DNA from: Bugulina stolonifera
Lineage: Eukaryota > Bryozoa > Gymnolaemata > Cheilostomatida > Bugulidae
Assembly: GCA_935421135.1 (NCBI GenBank)
Contig: OW285193.1
Coordinates: forward strand, 16,974,099-17,038,098
DNA length: 64,000 bases
Direction: 5' to 3'
Position numbers and translations under genes: made by a program. Shown here piece after piece: positions 51,135 through 62,630 of this stretch (its first letter is position 1; each line of letters opens with the position of its first letter). The notes below the pieces were generated by a model. The model searched no databases and was not told the DNA's origin. It saw only the letters and a program-made list of their open reading frames with translations.

Positions 51135-52728
51135 ATGACGCTTTGCAATTGGGTTGGGTGCTGTCAGACCTTAGTTATAGCAATATGTATTACACAGTTA
51201 AATGCTAAAAAAGCATCTGCTCAAATAGGGAGCACCTGTTATGAGTTGACAGAAACTGAGAAGCAATATGGAGAGGCTGCATCATATTGTTCTCTTTGCT
51301 ATGATGGAGGTGTGTTGGCAGCACCAAACTCAAAGGAAGCCCAGGATGTCATTGCTGGACTTCTGGCTAAAAAAGACTGTGAGTATATGCTGTATCCTAT
51401 ATAAACATTCTTGAACGGATTTGAGTGTTTTTAGTTTGGATTTGACACTAGATTTGACACTAGAGGCTGACAGAGCTACACTCTAGGACAATTTGAAACA
51501 GCATGTCATTATTTGTCTAGACAAAAATTTGTGTCATTTGTCACAGAGCTCGGTTGTAATTGGTTAATATCGAATGCAGCAAAAAATTTTGAAAGCTTCA
51601 GGATTAGCAGCCTGGCAAACAATTTCTACTTTTAAGATATTTAGGTGGATTTAACATGGATGGACTTACACTGTAATTTATATATGAGTAGACTTGATAT
51701 CAATTTAATATGCGGTCATGTCATATACAGTCATGTAGGTATAAACTTGACATGGGCTTGCATAATTCATACGTCTTGCAAGTATACGTCCAGATACATG
51801 GTATTATTTTATACTCTTTAGTACCTGAAGGCTATATTGGTATATACTCCATCAATGGAGAGTACTATTGGAGTGCTAATGGAAGACCAGTGAGAGATGG
51901 CTACCAGCCTCCTGTTTACGATGAACCCAGTACACATAATCCATCCTATAGATGGCACATACATCCTAATGGAAAGCTACATTTCAATTGGGATTATTCA
52001 ATGGGCTTTGTTTGTCAGTATCCATGCAACAGAAACACTGGAAGTAAGTTATAGAAATGTAAATAGGCCTGATTTTCATGTTTTTTTGTAAAGTTCTACA
52101 ATAATAATACATAGATACAATAAGCCATTATGGCTGTTCTACAATTGCGTTCCCATAAATTATGCCTTCAATATAGGCTACATGTAGAATTAATTGAAGC
52201 CCTTGGCCTTGCCTACATATAAATGTATGAACATAACCCTTACTTTGATTTGGAGTAATCCACTCTTTACTACACTAATATATTCCAGAATTTCTTATAA
52301 AAAAATAATGAACAATAGTTAGAGCACTATCTGTGCACACAAAACACTCACACAAAGAGCTAAACACACAATCTCTTGTCTAGGAACTGTTATAGTAACA
52401 CCAAAACTTCTTGTCTAAGCATTCTAAGCCCTAAATTGCTGTTGTTACCCTTTTGACTTCTGTAGCTTATTCTACGAAAGAGAGGTTCTACATTACTTCT
52501 GCTGACTCGGGCTATTGTGTCAACACTCACAGAGAGATTCAGTTAGATGGAAGAAGTAGCACACTGGAGACCTGTGCTTATATCTGCGCCAAAGACACCA
52601 AATGTATCAGCTTTGGTTTACATAATAAAAGTACATGTAAGCTTTTCACTTACATGTATATGGCTGCAAGAATGAATTGGGGATTTGTTGATATTTGCTA
52701 TCTGAAAGTCACATCACACTGCATCTAG
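51135..52728 (+). CDS. Secreted C-type-lectin-like / PAN-like protein (paralogue 2)
   Basis: Three exons, 51135-51378, 51822-52043 and 52466-52728, all joined in phase 1; 242 residues. The signal peptide covers about residues 1-24. Exon 1 starts a C-type-lectin-like domain (GSTCYELTETEKQYGEAASY, then GGVLAAP). Exon 2 continues it (GIYSINGEYYWSANGRP) and ends with FVCQYPC. Exon 3 is a PAN/apple-like module with TCAYICAKDTKCISFG and TCKLF and a closing ICYLKV. There is no Thr-rich spacer. The domain order, intron positions and phases match the upstream paralogue, so the two arose by tandem duplication. Canonical calcium/sugar-binding motifs are not visible, so ligand binding is unknown. An extracellular recognition or matrix role is an inference. 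An aataaa at 52944-52949 may be the poly(A) signal. Confidence 0.87.
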
Positions 52729-53307
52729 AAGTTGATTATCTTATATTCTATTTCTCATCAGCAATATCTCATAATCAGTGAACAACTTGACTGCGGACTT
52801 CTATGCCTGGCCTATTATGTAACTATAATAATTATGTTACAATTATAGGAAACCAATAACAAGGTCAAACGGGTGACTTGAAATCTTTTCTAATTTTGGG
52901 CCAACTTTTACCTCTTTAGCCCAAGTGGATAGTGAGTATGTATAATAAACGCTTGTTACTAAACATTCAGTACTGTACTTACAGTACTCTACCATGTAGT
53001 GCAAGTGCACTTTCTATTAATATTTATGATTTTTCCTTCAAAAAAATAATAGTTCATTTATGTATGTTATAGTTTTATTATTGGAGCTTTTTAATTGCAT
53101 ACAATATGAATAATTAAATGTTGTATGAAATGTGGTCTAGTCCAGTTTAGCCAAACACTGCTTTGGAGCATGTCATATAAGAAGTGTCAGTATCTGGCGG
53201 CAGTAGAATTAATGGTATAAAAATTACAAATACAATTCAGACTGACCAATTATTTGAATATTATTCTAGTAAATGAAGTGGCTATTTCATAACTTCACAC
53301 TATAATT
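52729..53307. other. 3' flank of lectin/PAN gene 2
   Basis: Contains the possible poly(A) signal at 52944-52949. Nothing else recognised. Confidence 0.35.
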
Positions 53308-53908
53308 CAGAGATGCCAGACTCGAGTTAAAGACTCTCACTCGAGTTAATTCAAGCAACATTTTATAGCTTATTATAAAGACTCGTAACTTGAATATACA
53401 GCTGTCAAAGACTTGTAACTTGAATTGTAATTCAATTATGGCTATGATCAAAGACTCTCAACTCACACATCATTATGTTGAAATATTCAATAACTCGAGT
53501 TTTCATTGGGCAGCTGTGAATTGTAATGAATAGAAATAACCACAGTTATAACCACCAACCACAACCACAATTTATAACACATTTTACACTAAAACTGTGA
53601 CATTTTGCTTTGAAATTTGAACTTCTAACACCATTTCCTAACAAAACTTCACCATTAGCTAAACAATAACCCAATAACTCTAGATAAAGACTCGAGTTAA
53701 ACAAGAAAAGAATTGAATTGAAACTTGCTTGTAGTTAGCTTGGAAAACTTGACAAAAACTTGAGTTTCTGGGGACATGTAAATATTTAACTCGTAACTTG
53801 AAAGTTTTGATCTGTCACTGAAAGAATTGACTTGTAACTTGAAGAGTCACAACTAAGAGTTGGCCATGGAAACTTGAGTTTCCAAAATAAAACTTGCACA
53901 CATCTCTG
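53308..53908. mobile_element. hAT-like non-autonomous element, 601 bp
   Basis: It begins cagagatg and ends catctctg (inverted), and is flanked by the perfect 8-base duplication ctataatt (53300-53307 and 53909-53916). The interior is built from irregular repeats of gactcgagttaa and gactcgtaacttgaa words in both orientations. There is no coding capacity. The short termini and 8-base duplication place it with hAT. Confidence 0.85.
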
Positions 53909-56737
53909 CTATAATTTACTGTGTAGATTGTAGTGATACACATGGAAATGATTATACTATAAACAGTTTAGCTGATGGTCTTGCACTTCACCTTGCTCAT
54001 TCAAAAGCAGGTGATGTAATTTAAATTATAATAACTTTTATATTAATTTAGTCCATGATGACTATTGGATAAAACATTTTAAAAATCTTCCTTAAGACCC
54101 CTACATTGGTGGAATTTCATATCCAAGTATAGAATTACCTAAATAGTGTTTGTGAGCGAATAACATTAGTTGATTATGTAAGAGTTGTTTTACTGTTGTA
54201 CCTGTAATTGTAGAGGTTTTTGTGCCTTTTATATCCTCGCACACGTATATCATTATTTAAATATCATGGGTTCAATATTGTTAGTCATTTTTACAGACTG
54301 AACTATTTGTCGTAATATAATTTTTAATTTTTGTCAAATATTAGATTAGGCCTACAATAATTATTGAGTTGTGCACTTTGTAGCTGTTCCCTCTTCATTC
54401 TACACCCACCAGTAAAATTTATAAATGAGACAAGGAACTGAAATTTATCTGATCACTGGATGTTGCAATACAGAAATAAATTGTCCTTGTGTATACCTTT
54501 CAAAATAGTTAACCTGAGTTACAGACAAGCTTATTGGAACTGATGCTAAATTAGGTAATCTATTCAACAGGGTATGTTCTGGCTATTAGGGGCATGAAAT
54601 ACTTATTACAGACACACACAAAGTTATGCATTTTATACTGTTATAAGAATACTAAATATAATATTATTAATATAAGCAAAATTATTAATATAACACAGTT
54701 TTCTGTTGATAACAATAAATAATATTAGCTATTGGCTATCTCTCTCAAAAAGCACAATAGCCCATTGTATGTTACTAAGATACCCAGAGACAGACATTAC
54801 AGCATGTAGGCACTGGCTATGGAGTTCAGGTAAATATTGATAAAAGTCTAGTATTATGCAATCAAGAATAATATCAATACATGACATAACAATGATTACT
54901 GGCCTTGTCATAACCTTAGCCTAAGTTCTACATATACATGTACATTAAACCAATCAATATTGTGTTTTACCTAAACTATTCACTGATCTATTGGATAAAC
55001 TATAATATTGGTGCACCAAGGAGTGCTCCTTGGGTATACTATAATATTTTAGTAAAATTGTGGGCAAACTTTCAAATTTTGTGTATTTACAGTAACAATT
55101 GGGATATTTATCAACATCCTACAAGTCAATGCCAATGGTAGAAATTTAAGCCACTTGAGAGCAGGACTCATATTTTATTCAAATATTCTATAATTTCAAT
55201 TTTCCAACTGCACATAATTATTAGATCACCTTTAGGCTTTAAAACTGCAGAAAAAAAGATAAATTTCAAGTTTTTAAAAGGCCCTACAAACAGTGTAGAA
55301 TGTGGGTGAACTGGCCAATGCTATTTGTTATCTCAACTGAATGTAAAGGAAATGTTATTGTACAATGTACATCAATTGTATTGACATGAATACCAAGTAA
55401 TTAGATTATGTCTATAACAACAACATTCTATTTAGTTTGGACAAATTCTTGACAATTTATACATATTTGAGTCAATGAGCAGTGCATATCAACATTCAAA
55501 GTCCTGCATTTAGGACGCTGTCGGTATTTTATGTTTTATGTAGAAGATGTGTCGTCATACGTAAATATCAACCACACAATGTAATGGTATGCTATACAAG
55601 AGCATTCTTAAAAGATTTGTACCTTATTTATTCTTTCTATTTACGTCATGTTATTGCCTAGAGACATGCTGTTGTTGCTGACAGCAAAACAAACCCTAAC
55701 ATTACATAACAATTAATTGCACACCGGGCGTTAATACGTGATAGTTCACCGCATGCTATCTGTTTTTTAATAATTAACAATGAGTGCACTTCATTCTACA
55801 TAAACATGATACACTTTTTTAAATTAATACTGATACAATGTACAGAGTGAAATCACATAAATCTATCCATCGTGTCTGTACTGTTGTAGGAACATTTTAC
55901 ATCTTGATCATGTTCAGTCAAATAGTAGGACTCAAAAACTTTTAAGACTTTGATACAACGGACATAGTTTTAATATAACAAATTGATTTATCTTCGATTA
56001 CAATACAGGGAAGTCAACTACTTTGAGTAAGATTTATGAAACAAAAAGTATTATGATTTAATTATTTCAATCAATTATGTCAAACTACGCAACGTTAGCA
56101 GCAATCGGTATGTTTCCTTGTGTGATGTTCCGCTGCCACCCACACCACACAACTATTATACTAGGTTTCAGTTTCCCCTAGTTCGTATCACCTCCCTTAT
56201 CTAACAGCCGATCAGAATAATTCAGTAAATCTGTTTGAATGAATCAGTGAATAGCACTAGTGGAGGGCCAAAACGTGGAAGATAAAATCAGTTGTTCCTC
56301 TTGCATTGGTATACTTACATAATATTATACCTGCATTGTATATCATGCACCTGTGATGCATTCAATTCCTATGAGGAAAGTAAAACCGACTACCTTTTAC
56401 TAAGTATATGGCAGACTTGGCATAAGCTATTTGAGAGATATAAGCTGCATTTCGAATTATAATAATTTCTACTAAAGTGCACCGACCCACTGTTCGTGTG
56501 AATTTTTTTAATTTTTCACTATGTTTAGGCAAGGGTAACATTGTATGTTATTCTCTCCTTGTTGAGTGAAAGTATTGGTTGTATTCTGCTTACCTAACAT
56601 CTATATTTAAAATACTACATTATGGTATGCTAAATCTACATGTTCAATGCCTACCTGAAAAATATGGCCATCTTCACCTAACCTTGAAATGTTACTTTTG
56701 CCTGCCTGGTATGCATGGTTCAAGATTTTATGTGTCG
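53909..56737. other. Non-coding stretch
   Basis: AT-rich (much of it atta/ttaa-rich), with no exon, RNA gene or clear element identified on either strand. Confidence 0.4.
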
Positions 56738-57350
56738 TATACATTATACAGTATACAGTATACATTATACAGTATACATTATACATTATAGTACAGTATA
56801 CATTATACAGTATACATTATACATTATACATTATACAGTATACAGTATACATTATACAGTATACATTATACAGTATACATTATACAGTATACATTATACA
56901 GTATACATTATACAGTATACATTATACAGTATACATTATACATTATACATTATACAGTATACAGTATACAGTATACATTATACAGTATACATTATACAGT
57001 ATACAGTATACATCATACAGTATACATTATACAGTATACATTATACATTATACAGTATACATTATACAGTATACATTATACATTATACAGTATACATTAT
57101 ACATTATACAGTATACATTATACAGTATACATTATACAGTATACATTATACATTATACATTATACAGTATACAGTATACAGTATACATTATACAGTATAC
57201 ATTATACAGTATACAGTATACATCATACAGTATACATTATACAGTATACATTATACATTATACAGTATACATTATACAGTATACATTATACATTATACAG
57301 TATACATTATACATTATACAGTATACATTATACAGTATACATTATACACA
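56738..57350. repeat. Array of 7-bp units with a 210-bp higher-order period
   Basis: About 87 units of two 7-base types, atacagt and atacatt, in a mixed order, with one rare variant (catcatacag). The variant occurs at 57011 and again at 57221, exactly 210 bases (30 units) apart, and the 120 bases following each are identical. The array is self-complementary in part (gtatac) and keeps long Tyr/Ile/His/Ser-rich frames open; these are not genes. Confidence 0.92.
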
Positions 57351-57544
57351 ATTATAGATTATGCATTTACGTTATTCACATACTTTATACATTACATACT
57401 TATATTACAGCATTATACATGTACATGTATGTATGGTGTATTATATATATAAAAATAAGACTTGTCCAAGTTCTAAAATAGTGCTCCAATTTGAAGAATT
57501 TAGCAAATTATAAAATATATTAATGGATAAAGATTATATATAAA

Positions 57545-57651
57545 TATTGCTGTTACACATTTTTGTTTCATGATGGAAACCACTAATCTCCAGACTGCTT
57601 GTGATTCAAAGATTAATAGTTTCTACCATGAAACAAATTTGTAATAGCAAT
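57545..57651. mobile_element. Hairpin MITE-like element
   Basis: Left arm from attgctgttacac to aaaccactaatct and right arm from agattaatagtttc to gtaatagcaat are inverted copies of about 43 bases around a 21-base loop. No coding capacity; target duplication not clear. Confidence 0.6.
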
Positions 57652-58113
57652 GTAAATATCATAAAGCCTTAAACCATAAATATATATACATTGTATATAC
57701 ATAATATACAGATTTGTTTTTATTTGCTAAAGAAAAATGAGACTACGTACATGTTGTGTTTATTTCTTGTCATGTAATTTACATATATATATACTTTACA
57801 ATATTGTGTCTCTATTCTACATGCAATATTTTCCCCCAGAGATCAGAATCAAATTTTTATTGATACGTCATGTAAACAATTTTCTGTGTGCATGAGTCAA
57901 TCCATATCAGACAAAAATATGTCCACCACTATTATTTCATACAAACATAAGCAAACCCAATGATATAGCAATTTTCATTTCCTATACCTTTTTTTGTCAA
58001 TGTGAAAACATCTTATCAATTTTACAACTGCAGTATCATCAATGGAAAATACACCTTTTCGAGCTCAGCCAATCAGAATCAAGGAACTTAATGCATATCA
58101 GATGTTCTGTGAG

Positions 58114-58247
58114 TATATAAATGGAGAGCATCTCGTTCCACTGACATTGTAAATCATATGCCTGCTACTCTTGGATTAGCATCTTGTCTGACAAGCAACT
58201 AGATTGATCTCTACACGAAGCCATCCACTGTCTTATATAACTCTCAA
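58114..58247 (+). promoter_or_regulatory. TATA box and non-coding first exon of the insulin-like gene
   Basis: TATATAA at 58114-58120 is placed to start transcription near 58145. The following stretch ends ctctcaa before the strong donor gtaagt at 58248, and the matching acceptor (ttttgtag) ends at 58473, one base before the start codon context GATG. This gives a 5' untranslated exon of about 100 bases and a 226-base leader intron. The leader contains a 14-codon upstream open frame (58158-58202), which could damp translation. Exon start is an estimate. Confidence 0.6.
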
Positions 58248-58474
58248 GTAAGTAACCTGAAGACATTGTTGTAGTAAATACATCAGAATAGCCTATAGCA
58301 AGCATTACAGGTAACATGGTTGTGTTTTGGTATCTTTAACATACATTAAGTATCTTGGTCATATATTGGCTATAAAACAATGCATTGTATGACAGAAGTC
58401 TTGTGTGGAACCTGCTACTGAAAGAAATCAACCGATATGCAATAAGTAATAATGTTAAATGATTCTTTTGTAGG

Positions 58475-59616
58475 ATGACTTGCAAAATATCATCACTTGT
58501 GTTGCTCTGTGCAGAGCTAGTCATATTGGTTTGCATGCTGTCACAATCTACATCAGCAGCACCTACTGGCAGATGTAGTTACACTAGCGAGCAATACCAG
58601 ACTATCGTATTCAGTATGTGCACGTCTCACCTGAAGAAAAGATCTGTAAACCAACCATCTACTAACAACATTGCAGGTAAGCATTATCACCCAGTCATCA
58701 GGTTTTCCTTTTGGAATCTTGCCAACATACATATTCTTATGTAATATAACTTCTATTCTCGATAAATAGTGCAGTAATATCGGGATAAATCGGTCACCAA
58801 TTGATTTTTGTGTTGTTTCAAAGAATTTAAGACATTTTTTAGAAATAGCTACAACATTCACTTTGATAAATGGACATAATTTTTATAGAGATAATTGTTG
58901 ACTAAAGCAACAGATGGACCATGGGTCATGGGTCATGGGTCATGGGTCATGGGTCATGGGTCATGCTCAAGCTATACAGAGTATTATGTTAAAGCTGAAT
59001 TGAACAGATTAAATGAGTCGAATGTTAATCTACTGCTAATTACTTTAATTAATCCAATTGATTAACTTGAGGAATTTTTCGAGCACATAATTTTCATACT
59101 AAATGAAGCAAGAGTTATTAAACTACATCTAGTCAATGTTATTACGTTTGCTGGCATTGTTGGTATAACAATAGTGTTTGTTTGCGTCGGTGTGAGTTAT
59201 CAGAAATCAATAGCACTGATTGTAAATAGTGAATATTCTAGACACACCAATTCATGCTTCATCTATTAAATCACTTCTATTTTTGGATAAACATAAAAGA
59301 CCCAGTTTATGATTTGCAATATTCATCAATAAATTATTATTCAGCAATAATAGTAGTAAGTTGAAACATGCGATTAATTAATTTTCATTAACCTGTTAAT
59401 CTTACATACTTCACTAGTGTACATGTTCTTAAAATTATTTTCAATTTTCTAGTTGCAGATATTGAAAGATTAGAGAAGATGGGTATACATGTTGAAGCTG
59501 AGGAACACAGAGTAAAGAGGAGCGACACCACCTTACATCTCATAGTGACCTATTGCTACAATAACTGCTGTACCTACGATCGTTTAGAGTACATATGTGG
59601 CTCTAGTTCTTCATGA
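58475..59616 (+). CDS. Insulin/relaxin-like secreted prepropeptide, non-canonical Cys spacing
   Basis: Two coding exons, 58475-58676 and 59453-59616, join in phase 1 to give 121 residues. Residues 1-28 are a hydrophobic signal peptide ending STSA. Next comes a B-chain-like segment with two cysteines (Cys34 and Cys49, C-x14-C), then the basic site KKR (54-56), an acidic/helical connecting peptide (IERLEKMGIHVEAEEH), the site RVKR (87-90), and an A-chain-like segment with four cysteines: C102-x3-C106-C107-x8-C116, ending YDRLEYICG. Insulins have six cysteines arranged 2+4, with A-chain CC-x3-C-x8-C and B-chain C-x11-C. Order, size, cleavage sites, C-terminal tyrosine/leucine pattern and the phase-1 intron in the connecting peptide fit insulin; the CC position and B spacing do not. 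Alternative: an unrelated Cys-rich secreted peptide. Expression and processing are unknown. Confidence 0.72.
58920..58965. repeat. 7-bp tandem repeat (catgggt)
   Basis: About six and a half exact copies of catgggt in the intron that splits the connecting peptide of the insulin-like gene. Confidence 0.9.
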
Positions 59617-62128
59617 TAAACATGCGAATGCTGCCGGGACTATTTCTAGGATCGTGTTATATTGCACGTTGCGTCATCTGATGACAGCTTGGCATGACAG
59701 CTATATATCAAGATATGACATTGGCACATTCTACAAGTGCCCAACGTGAATACGTCAGCACGAGTATAGAAGTGCGTGTTATACTAGGAGAGATCAATCA
59801 ATTGTATCTAAGTAATCCATAGTCTTAAGCATTATCTGTGATATTTCAAGCCAAAGGGCCTTAAGGCAACTAGTCAACCAAACATGATAATTAGGGGCAC
59901 ATAATTAGACTAATCTGATCAAAAATTTCTGCAATGCCAGCCATTGTACAATATATTATTTTCCTATAATAGTTTTAACAATTAGTTATACTATAGGTGC
60001 CCATTATTCTATAATACCCCATTCACCTAAAATCTGTCCGCTGTTATCCCTATTATATGTGTGTGTACATGAAAAACTCTAAGTGCCCTTGCATCATTCC
60101 AAAGATTATATTACAGAATATAATCCTAATTTATTTTGCTATTAGCATGCATTATATTATAATATACCACATAATATAGTATTTATTTGATAATTTATTG
60201 TGCATTTATTTAAGCCTATTATCTGGTATGTCCTACATACACATGTATGTGTTACTAATGTTTTCTAATGCATTACATAATTTATTTAGCAAATTACTAA
60301 TTATATTCCGGTTTGATAGTTTTATAGCCACTCAATGGAACTTTTTAAAGTTTCAATCATAGTATTTTTGTTGATTGTAATCATAATTTTAACCATCGAT
60401 TGTTTTGCTTTGCATTTAGCTCACTAATGCAGATTTCTATGGTGCTTACATTTGCCTTGGCAGCAGCCAAACTTTTTATAGTAAATATAATTTATTTTTG
60501 TCTAAATAAATTTTTCACAAAACAATAATCGACAAACACTCAATTTATTCTCTACGAGTACTACATTGAACAGACATAACTCCATTACACAAAACCCAAC
60601 AGAAAACCGAAACCTTCATGCTCTTTTTGCAACTAAACTAGGCAACTAATGTACCTCTATTTTCAGTTGTTAGTTCTGTAAACTGTTACTAGTTATTAGT
60701 AGGTTCTCAAATATAAAATCTATTACTCTATACTATAGTTTTGCCAAAATTCACAAAATATTAATTTGGAGCGTCCTGTTATATAAGCCACCATAGTGTG
60801 TGATGAATACAGGTATGGTTGCAAGCACACACACACAGGAAAAATAAAACATTATTATTGATGTTAGAGTGATAAGCTCAGCTTTTGAGGTGTTTATAAA
60901 CACAATCTGAAGGTTTTAGTTCACCTTGTGAACAGTGTGAAATTACTGAAATAGGCTTATAAGTGATACTGTTTGTGCTTGCTCATACTGTAGTACATGC
61001 ATGTAGTTCCACAAGGTCACTTGGTGCCCACCACCGCTATGCCCCTCAGTATAGCGCTTAGTGTTCATGGGTCCCAGTGGTCAGTCCCCTTGGTCCCTTT
61101 ACCAACGGTCACTCCAAGTGTCTAAATCACACTCTTTTCCAACGATCAATTCCAAGCCAAACCAGTATGATTCACGCAAGGGGGCGTAGCGTATAGTCTA
61201 CTTTATACTCGTGTAGTGTCTGGGAAAACTCCCACTAATTGTATGCAACTCTATAAAAACAGACCAATAATTTGTAGTTATGAGAGCCAACGGGAGTGAT
61301 CATTGTGAAGTTACACATTTAGCGGTCGAGAGCAAAGGAAAACCATTTGTGCAAACGTCACAAACAGACGGTGCAGCGGAAGTGACCATGTGAATTGTAA
61401 ATTTGCCCGCTGTAAATTGTAAGGTGCGAATCAATTTCTAAGAACTCATTTGTACCTATACCTGTTTTTACTAAAAGTTGCACTCTATAAACTGGTTATT
61501 AGTCCAAATTCTTGAATTCTACCTGCAAAAAAGACAGTTCCTAGCTTGTTGGTAAGTACAGTAGTAAGTGCATGTAGCAAACAACTGTTCCAGCTCCTAC
61601 ATTTTTTACCAACTGTGTGACATCTACTGAGCAATGTTGCATACAATTCAATCCAACAGCTACACAGTAGCTTAGACTCAAAAGTTCACTTGGGTCTCTA
61701 GTCCTTCAATGACTCATTGAGCTCTCTATCTTGATGAATGTTGATATCATGGCTTTATTCGGTTTACCACTACAAAGTCATAAAGCTACATAACAATTTC
61801 ATGTAAGCATCAGTATTATTGTCAATTTCTGGCATCCAAAATGACTGCCATGTAGGTGTGCCATTTATTTAATAGTTGGTAATTGCCAATGTAGACTACT
61901 TGTAGTTTTATTCTCATGTGCAATGTCATAATATATTATTCTCTAGATAGGATCCTCATGTGTACTGTATTGTAGGATGTTATCTCAGTCATGGATTATC
62001 ATATTATTCCCAAACAGTAATCTCGAAATTATTGAGGACTGTTTGCATCCACCCCACATGATACAGGAACTTAGGCTAATTCTCACATGCACTGTTTCTG
62101 AAGAAGTTTAGAAGAAACTCATGCTTAG
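59617..62128. other. 3' flank and intergenic DNA
   Basis: It should hold the 3' end of the insulin-like gene. No firm gene. A TATAAAA at 61252-61258 lies just before a 37-codon plus-strand open frame (61280-61393) of balanced composition; the spacing leaves almost no leader, so I do not call it a gene. Confidence 0.35.
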
Positions 62129-62630
62129 ATACCACAAGGCCAGGCGGCTGCACCAGACAAAGAGACAGACAGACCAGTTAGACAGATATTAGGTCCATTG
62201 GTCAGACAGAAGGCAGAGACAAGGGTAGAATCAGCCAACCCACTAGCTGAGTGGAGGTGAGAAAGGAAGTATTTAATGTTAATATTTCCACATCCTGTGC
62301 TTTAGTGATGTAGCATGGGGCTATGTGAGATTAAAGTTAGATAATCCATTTAAACTAAAGATTACTTAAAGTAAGGTAGTAGTAGATGATCTTACTCAGT
62401 GTTCTCCCACTGTCATAGCTTTCAACTCTGCTCCTGTATATACAGTATATACTAAGGCTATTAGCTTCTCTCTGTCACCATGTTCATAGTAGAGTATTCA
62501 ATATTATTATGTTTCAAGTATGATAGATGAGTTTCCTGGGCTGAGACTCTGGTACAGAGGCTTAGCGCTGGGTATCTGGTACAGATTACTCATATACGTA
62601 CTTTCTGTAGGCCCTATCCTGCTCTGGTAG
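62129..62630 (+). CDS. Two candidate exons of an unrecognised gene
   Basis: A 128-base open stretch (62129-62256) lies between an acceptor-like atgcttag and a donor gtgaga. It reads APDKETDRPVRQILGPLVRQ and ends NPLAEW. Its phase-2 end joins in frame to 62519-62630, which follows tttcaag and reads MIDEFPGLRLWYRGLALG and then a hydrophobic stretch (LLIYVLSVGPILLW) before a TAG stop, possibly a C-terminal membrane segment. Support is limited to splice-site matches, phase and composition; no family is recognised and upstream exons were not found. It may be chance. Confidence 0.22.

Noticed and set aside
56689..57452. Two open frames of more than 220 codons
   Set aside because: Translation of the 7-bp repeat array; Tyr/Ile/His/Ser-only composition and no gene context.
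61280..61393. 37-codon open frame 22 bases after a TATAAAA
   Set aside because: Spacing leaves no room for a normal leader and there is no homology; kept only as a note.
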